Shown here one piece after another: positions 59,152-64,000 of a DNA stretch of 64,000 bases; positions within the stretch are counted from its first letter, which is position 1; every line of letters starts with the position of its first letter. This stretch comes from Psychrobacter phenylpyruvicus DSM 7000 = NBRC 102152 (GTDB lineage Bacteria > Pseudomonadota > Gammaproteobacteria > Pseudomonadales > Moraxellaceae), in NCBI RefSeq assembly GCF_000685805.1, contig NZ_JMKP01000007.1:55715-119714 (forward strand). Reading direction: 5' to 3'. The translations under genes were made by a program, and so were the position numbers. The notes beneath the pieces were generated by a model, which saw nothing but the letters and a program-made list of their open reading frames with translations, did not search any database and was not told the origin of the DNA.

Positions 59152-60291
59152 TTACTCTATAGTTTCGGCCTTATTTGTCTCTTCTTCTGGCACCTCGGGT
59201 TCTTTTTTTAATGGCTCAATCTTGCGATGATCTTTGATAATATCGATCAAGGGCGTTGCATCAGGCTCAAACTGGGTCCACTCAGGTCGAATGGCCTCCA
59301 TATTTACTGTCTCATCTTTAATTTCTATCACCGGGAAAGTACTGGTATAAAAAGCGAGTAAGGCCTGCCCGCGGTCGCTAACCAACCACTCCATAAACCT
59401 TAAAGCTTGACCCACCTCTTCTCCACTGTCGGCCATGCCTATGCTAATAGCGTTGGTGATCGCCCCTCGATTAATTTGATTGGGCCACATTAGCCGCAGC
59501 TGAGTATTGGGCTGAGTTTTGGCATAACCCCAAAAAGCATCGCTGTCTACTATTCCCACATCACAGCCACCCTGCTCCATTCGATTAAGGATCTCAGCAT
59601 TATTGGCTAAGGGGCTGCCCATATTGGTCTGCCAATTGCTAAGAATCTCTGGGGTCAGTTTGGTGCCATTATAAGACACCATCATTTTGGCAATGGCCTG
59701 GTTTTCTGGGCTATAAATATCGGTCATGCACAGCCTACCTAACCATTTACTGGCACCAAGACCGGCATAGTTCACCAATTCCTTCTCATTAACTTTGTTT
59801 TTGTTATAAACAATACTTCGAGCATACTTACCCACCCCAAACCATTCTCCATCAGGGTCTTGATAGTGGGCTGGCACTGCCTCTACTAGCACCTGTGACC
59901 CTATAGGCTGTAACACATGGCTAGCACTGGCGTTAGCAAGTGAATAGACGCTATGCATCATTAACATATCTATGCCTTTAGGCAGCTTCACATCGAAGTG
60001 TAAAGGCGGCTCTTCATCAAAGCTAATGGTAAAGATACTTTTATCTACAGGCACCCATTCAATTGATATACCAGTCTCTTTACGGTACGCATCACTAAGC
60101 CGACTTAGATTTTTTATATCTAAATCAGTGCCTATTTGGAATCTTTCTTGGCTGATTTGCACTGGGTTAGCAGTCTGATTTTCATCATCATTTTGGCTAT
60201 CTGAGCAGCCACTCAAGCTTAGCGTGGCTAAAATGAAGGCAGACAAAGTTTTTGTTAGAAATTTGCTATTTGACCTAGCAACCTTGGACAT
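59152..60291 (-). CDS. divergent FbpA-like binding lipoprotein lacking iron-ligand tyrosines
   Basis: A 379-residue lipoprotein (lipobox LSGC, Cys29) that aligns along its length with the neighbouring FbpA. Shared landmarks are FQIGTDLDIKNLSRLSDAYRKETG, WLGRLCMTD with Cys188, GGCDVGI with Cys243, and the RFMEWLVSDRGQ helix (each quoted in part). Where FbpA has ANSYYYG this protein has VDSDAFWG, so the tyrosine ligands are gone while the disulfide pair is kept. The C-terminus has an extra glutamate- and lysine-rich tail. It sits immediately upstream of fbpA. It may bind a different ligand, or act as an accessory or regulatory protein. Confidence 0.88.
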   Translation of the reverse strand: MSKVARSNSKFLTKTLSAFILATLSLSGCSDSQNDDENQTANPVQISQERFQIGTDLDIKNLSRLSDAYRKETGISIEWVPVDKSIFTISFDEEPPLHFDVKLPKGIDMLMMHSVYSLANASASHVLQPIGSQVLVEAVPAHYQDPDGEWFGVGKYARSIVYNKNKVNEKELVNYAGLGASKWLGRLCMTDIYSPENQAIAKMMVSYNGTKLTPEILSNWQTNMGSPLANNAEILNRMEQGGCDVGIVDSDAFWGYAKTQPNTQLRLMWPNQINRGAITNAISIGMADSGEEVGQALRFMEWLVSDRGQALLAFYTSTFPVIEIKDETVNMEAIRPEWTQFEPDATPLIDIIKDHRKIEPLKKEPEVPEEETNKAETIE

Positions 60292-60373
60292 GACAGAGAA
60301 CCTATAGCAGTAAGTATGCGAGCAGAAGAAAGGATAGAAGAGATTAAAAGACTAAGTATAACTGAAAAAAGCC

Positions 60374-61087
60374 TTATAGATAACGGCCACATAATGCGTT
60401 GACTGCAGCTTCTGTACGCAGAATTCGACGGCCTATATTAACGGGCTGACAGCCATTGTCTTGTAACAGACCTACCTCATAATCAATCCAGCCTCCTTCA
60501 GCACCAATACATAGGACTTGCGGCAAGCCTGACTGCTCAATATATTTGTTAAAAGATAATGGGCTGTAAGGATGGGCCACTACTAAGCTGCGATCTTTGG
60601 CCCAAAGACTAAGCTCATCTTCTACAAAGGGCTTAAAGCGTTTTTTTAGTTGAATATTGGGTGCTATGGTATCCATTCCCTGCTGTAGTCCCTCTGTAAT
60701 AAATTCATCAATTCTATTAAGCATAGGGCTTTGCCAATAGCTTTTATCAGTACGATAGCTATTAACTAAGATGATTTCCGCCACCCCTATAGCCGTCATA
60801 TCCATTATCAACCTTCGCAATACCTTCGGCCTTGGCAGGGCTAAAACTAACGTTAAATCTAGCTTGCTAGGAGGCATAGCATCTAAATTAAGGCTACCTA
60901 GCTTGAGCTGGGTGTGTGACACCTCTTCAATAACTGCTGTTCCCAATTTCCCATTTAAGCTACCTACTTTTACGCTGTCACCTTCCTTAAGTCCAAGTAC
61001 CTGTTGTACGTGGCTGATTTGGCTACGGTCGGTGATATTAATACTAAGCTGATTATTATCAAACTCAGGTAACAGTAGAATATTCAC
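60374..61087 (-). CDS. rsmE: 16S rRNA (uracil1498-N3)-methyltransferase RsmE
   Basis: A SPOUT-class methyltransferase of 237 residues. The N-terminal PUA-like domain has SHVQQVLGLKEGD; the knotted domain ends with GAEGGW and RRILRTEAAVNAL, the RsmE signatures. The start is GTG at 61087, overlapping the waaA stop as GTGA, which indicates coupled translation. It is the downstream gene of waaA-rsmE. Confidence 0.95.
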   Translation of the reverse strand: MNILLLPEFDNNQLSINITDRSQISHVQQVLGLKEGDSVKVGSLNGKLGTAVIEEVSHTQLKLGSLNLDAMPPSKLDLTLVLALPRPKVLRRLIMDMTAIGVAEIILVNSYRTDKSYWQSPMLNRIDEFITEGLQQGMDTIAPNIQLKKRFKPFVEDELSLWAKDRSLVVAHPYSPLSFNKYIEQSGLPQVLCIGAEGGWIDYEVGLLQDNGCQPVNIGRRILRTEAAVNALCGRYL

Positions 61088-62709
61088 AGTACTTCATCCT
61101 CACCGCGTCTACGCACCTTAAAGTGATCCAAATCCACTTCATTCTCTTTTGGGTCAGGAGCCAGTTTCGCCATTTTAGTAGCGCTCAATAGACCTTCTAT
61201 CATCTGCAATTGCTGCTGCATAGCATTACTTTTAGTAGCCACTAATTGCTGTCCTTGCTTACCTGCCAGCTTCGCCTGCTCAGGATAAGTTAACCACTGA
61301 ATTACGCTATCTAGCAGTGAAGCATTAGGCATGGCGCCAGCATTGCCGGATATTTTAGAAGCTTTATCGTTTTGAGAGTTATTAGCGGCATTAACAACTT
61401 TTAAAGCACCCACCTCGTGTAATGCAGCTACCACTTCATGACACGACTGAGTATAAGGTCCCATGATGATAGGTTTCGCTAAACTGGCCGCTTCAATCGG
61501 GTTATGTCCGCCGATATTTACCAAAGACCCGCCTACTAATGCCACATCTGCTAGCTGATAACAGGCCGTCAACTCACCCATGGTATCGGCAAGATAGACC
61601 TGAGTGTTCGCTTCAATAAGCTGCTGCTGACTACGACGGTGATAAACCAAGCCAGAGCGCTCAAGTAGCTCAGCCACTGCATCGAAGCGCTCAGGATGAC
61701 GAGGTACCAAAATGAGTAAGGCATTGGCTAAATTAGCCCGAGCGATTAACTGCTTATGAGTCTCAATAACTGCCTCTTCCTCTCCTTCATGGGTACTACC
61801 AGCGACCCAAATAGGGCGATTGAAGACCTCGATATCAGAGCCAAATTCAGCCTGTAAAGCTGGTGTTGTAGCAGTTGTTTCTAGGCTAGACTGTGCAGTG
61901 GCAGGAGCCACTCCTGTTGACCACTTCAAAGAATTCGCCCGGCGAATCTTCACCACCTCAGCACCCAAACGACGAAAACGCTTCGCTGAGTCCGCATCTT
62001 GTGCAATGATCATACTGATATTGTGCATCATGCTTTTACTAACTGAGCGGTACTTGGCATAACTTTCAAAGGACTTCTGCGACAGCCGCGCATTCACTAG
62101 TACTGAAGGGATTGCTGACTGCTTTAATACCGCTAATATATTGGCCCACAGCTCTGTTTCTACAAACATAGCCAAGTCAGGCTGAGCGTTATTGACGAAC
62201 TTCTCAATAACAGCTTTATCATCGACTGGCACAAAAGTATGTACCATTTTCTGGTTGGCAATGGCTTCTGCGAAGAGCTGTTCAGTACGTGCAAAGCCAG
62301 TTTGAGTAGTATTGGTTATCCAAATTCTGGCCCCTTGCTGCAGCATCACTTTTAGCATAGGAGCAATGGTATTGGTCTCACCTAATGACACGGCATGACA
62401 CCAAATGTTGGCTCCATTTAAAGGGCTAATCTTCGAAGAGGATTGCGATGAAGTCATAGGGTAAACCGGGGGCTGCGGATAGTGACGACCATAACGAGAG
62501 TCGATTTCTTGTTTATAATCAGCCACTGGCATATCGCTTTTTTTGGCTTGGCGATAGCGGCGCCACAAGACTAACCTATATATCGGCTTTAATAGTTTTA
62601 TGGCTAGTTTGTAGTACCAAGGAGGCGCAATGGCCTGAGTGGTTTGTTTGGCATTTGATACTGCAGAATAGGCTGAGTTATAAGGATTGGCGTCTTTGTT
62701 GTCTGGCAT
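61084..62709 (-). CDS. waaA: 3-deoxy-D-manno-octulosonic acid transferase WaaA (KdtA)
   Basis: Transfers Kdo from CMP-Kdo to lipid IVA at the inner membrane during LPS synthesis. I start at ATG 62709 with AGGT upstream, not the TTG at 62715, giving 541 residues. Glu111 in HAVSLGETN is the likely catalytic base. GSTHEGEEE and GGHNPIEAA are the donor-site signatures of the GT30 family. It is over 100 residues longer than E. coli WaaA (425): there is a polar N-terminal extension of about 30, an insertion near 235-265, and a charged C-terminal tail. Whether it adds one or two Kdo is unknown. Confidence 0.93.
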   Translation of the reverse strand: MPDNKDANPYNSAYSAVSNAKQTTQAIAPPWYYKLAIKLLKPIYRLVLWRRYRQAKKSDMPVADYKQEIDSRYGRHYPQPPVYPMTSSQSSSKISPLNGANIWCHAVSLGETNTIAPMLKVMLQQGARIWITNTTQTGFARTEQLFAEAIANQKMVHTFVPVDDKAVIEKFVNNAQPDLAMFVETELWANILAVLKQSAIPSVLVNARLSQKSFESYAKYRSVSKSMMHNISMIIAQDADSAKRFRRLGAEVVKIRRANSLKWSTGVAPATAQSSLETTATTPALQAEFGSDIEVFNRPIWVAGSTHEGEEEAVIETHKQLIARANLANALLILVPRHPERFDAVAELLERSGLVYHRRSQQQLIEANTQVYLADTMGELTACYQLADVALVGGSLVNIGGHNPIEAASLAKPIIMGPYTQSCHEVVAALHEVGALKVVNAANNSQNDKASKISGNAGAMPNASLLDSVIQWLTYPEQAKLAGKQGQQLVATKSNAMQQQLQMIEGLLSATKMAKLAPDPKENEVDLDHFKVRRRGEDEVL

Positions 62710-62820
62710 AATCAACCTATGGTCACCTTGTAAAAAATTGCAGACCTCGATTACTTTAAAAGCTCTGTTAAAAAAACACTAAAGCCAAGTAATCAGGCTC
62801 TTTGATAAAACAGTCCGAAT

Positions 62821-62843
62821 AAAAAATAGCCGGTATTCTACCG
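62821..62843 (-). terminator. possible terminator after the cls remnant
   Basis: On the minus strand CGGTA and TACCG flank GAA and are followed by GGCTATTTTTT. The stem is only five bases. Confidence 0.35.
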
Positions 62844-62888
62844 CATTTGAAAAATATAAAATAGCCATAACTATCAATAAGATAAGTA

Positions 62889-63656
62889 TTATAGTAGCGG
62901 GCTAAACAACCGTATCCCTGAGTCAAAAAGCTGTTTGTAGGTGGGTCGACTTTCCCACTCATCCCACTGTAACAGTTCACACTGAGTTAAGTAAGCCTGT
63001 TGGCAACTATAAACCTGTTCTACAATACTAGGGGTGTACAGTGCTAAGCTAATCTCCATATTCAAATAAAAACTACGCATGTCCATATTTACCGTGCCAA
63101 ACAAGCAATAGTCATCATCAATAACCACCGTCTTAGCATGCAGCAAACCGCCTTTAAATAAAGCGATTTTTACCCCTGCTTCCATCAGTATTGAGTAGGA
63201 GGCCTGTGAAGCATGCTGTACAAAAAAGGAATCTACTTTTTTGGGTAGAATTAAAGTGACCTCCACTCCCCGTTTAGCTGCTGTAGTTAAAGCCGCCAAC
63301 AACGCCTCATCCGGCACAAAGTAAGGGGTAGTTATCTGGATGCGGTGATCTGCCCTATGAAAAATAGTCAACAGAGTATTATAAATCACATGTTCCGTAA
63401 TGCGCGGGGCTGAAGGAATGACTTGAGCCATAACATTATCTATCACCGGCATATTGGCAATAGCCCGCATATAATCCGGTAAGCTTTCTGAATCTACCGC
63501 ATAATCAGGGTCCTGCTCTGAGGCCTTAAAGTCATGGCCATATTCATCACTTAAATTAAGGGAGGATATTTGTCTGGCCAAATAGCCGGATGCCTTATCA
63601 TTAATGTCATTAATTGCAGGCTTAGGGCGATACAACTTACGAGTATACATATTGAT
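62889..63656 (-). pseudogene. cls: cardiolipin synthase, 3' part only (interrupted by IS982-type element)
   Basis: The frame encodes the C-terminal half of a ClsA-like phospholipase D-type cardiolipin synthase. It shows TTPYFVPDEALLAAL, the second HKD motif HAKTVVIDDDYCLFGTVN, NMDMRS and the family's closing FSPLL (quoted in parts). The N-terminal membrane helices and first HKD motif, about half of the usual ~480 residues, are absent. The frame's first ATG is at 63650. Six bases upstream the host sequence meets the end of an IS982-family element, in which the frame stops at 63668. The missing half may lie beyond the element, outside the window. A second HKD alone is unlikely to be active. Confidence 0.85.
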
Positions 63657-64000
63657 ACCCCACTCTCAACACTTTTAGGGGTTGAAAAAAAATGACACCT
63701 CACTATCCTTAAAGTTTTCGACCAAGAAGACCAAGGACAATGAGATGCCACTTGACGAATTTATCATTAATATCTATCTGATGGTAGAGCAATATTACAA
63801 CTTAGTCGTTCAAAAACCGTTAAGAAGAGGCGGATTTGCGCCTAAACTTAGCGATACTGAAATTATATGTATGGAGCTAGTTGGTGAGTTTATGGGCATG
63901 GATCAAGACAAACAAATCTGGCAATATTTTAAAAACCACTGGCTGTCTTGGTTTCCAAACCTTGGCTCTTACCCTAACTTTGCTAAACAATGTGCTAACC
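63657..64000 (+). mobile_element. IS982-family insertion sequence, left part
   Basis: The element seems to begin at ACCCCACTCTC (63657), just outside the broken cls frame, and continues beyond the window. The first 88 bases would be the terminal repeat and promoter, followed by the transposase gene. The exact end and the target duplication cannot be fixed without the other end. Confidence 0.75.
63745..64000 (+). CDS. IS982-family transposase (N-terminal part, runs off window)
   Basis: Translation from ATG 63745 (AAGGA seven bases upstream) gives 85 residues beginning MPLDEFIINIYLMVE. LRRGGFAPKLSDTEIICMELV and GEFMGMDQDKQIWQYF (quoted in two parts) match the N-terminal region of IS982-family DDE transposases. 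An ATG five bases earlier is in a different frame. The catalytic domain lies beyond the right edge, so activity cannot be judged. Confidence 0.85.
   Translation, partial: MPLDEFIINIYLMVEQYYNLVVQKPLRRGGFAPKLSDTEIICMELVGEFMGMDQDKQIWQYFKNHWLSWFPNLGSYPNFAKQCAN

Noticed and set aside
59152..60291. Decayed copy of fbpA (pseudogene)
   Set aside because: The frame is full length with an intact lipoprotein signal, conserved cysteines and no frameshift; divergence looks functional, though this is not proven.
62768..62980. 70-codon minus-strand frame overlapping the end of cls
   Set aside because: It overlaps the real cls coding frame and has no features of its own.

Overview
The window looks like ordinary chromosome of a gammaproteobacterium of the Moraxellaceae, most like Psychrobacter. 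The signs are an RNase HI-DnaQ fusion gene, an AdeIJK/AcrAB-type RND operon, a PACE-family efflux gene, a DUF3144 gene, the pdxA-rsmA-apaH cluster, rplU-rpmA divergent from ispB, and moderately AT-rich DNA with many hairpin-plus-T terminators. The genus is inferred from gene content, not from a database search. I see no tRNA, rRNA, CRISPR array or prophage.

Layout. 1-5.4 kb: acyl-CoA dehydrogenase, a membrane protein of the 'SpecificRecomb' family and a short-chain dehydrogenase. 5.6-8.8 kb, minus strand: pdxA-rsmA-apaH. 9.4-13.1 kb: dnaB, a threonine-aldolase-like gene and an enoyl-CoA hydratase/isomerase. 13.1-17.8 kb, minus: PACE transporter, aminotransferase, acnB. 18.2-24.5 kb, plus: a CMD-family protein, lipA, a lysophospholipase-like hydrolase, dapD, a small lipoprotein, queE and an EmrE-type transporter, facing a TetR regulator. 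25.5-29.1 kb: lolA, rpmA and rplU (minus), ispB (plus). 29.6-36.1 kb: three-gene RND efflux operon with repeats in its upstream region. 36.1-43.3 kb: two small hypothetical envelope proteins, rnhA-dnaQ, an orphan rnfB-like ferredoxin, nth, metK, a DUF3144 gene and a Kazal-like lipoprotein. 43.3-53.7 kb, minus: BCCT transporter, an unknown lipoprotein, clpB, a GST with an overlapping small membrane protein, and gyrA. 54-60.3 kb: cmoM, then a ferric-iron ABC cluster (fbpA, fbpB, fbpC) preceded by a second, divergent binding-protein gene. 60.3-62.7 kb: rsmE and waaA. The right edge carries the 3' part of a cardiolipin synthase gene that stops at the end of an IS982-family element running off the window.

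Most genes are core metabolism or information processing. The accessory or unusual parts are the iron-uptake cluster (a good Fur box sits on the fbpA promoter, and the second binding protein has lost the tyrosine iron ligands), the efflux genes (RND, PACE, EmrE with a hydrophilic insertion), the Kazal-like lipoprotein and the IS982 junction. I did not find a clearly new multi-gene system. The best leads are the divergent FbpA paralog, the repeats upstream of the RND operon, and several small envelope proteins of unknown function.
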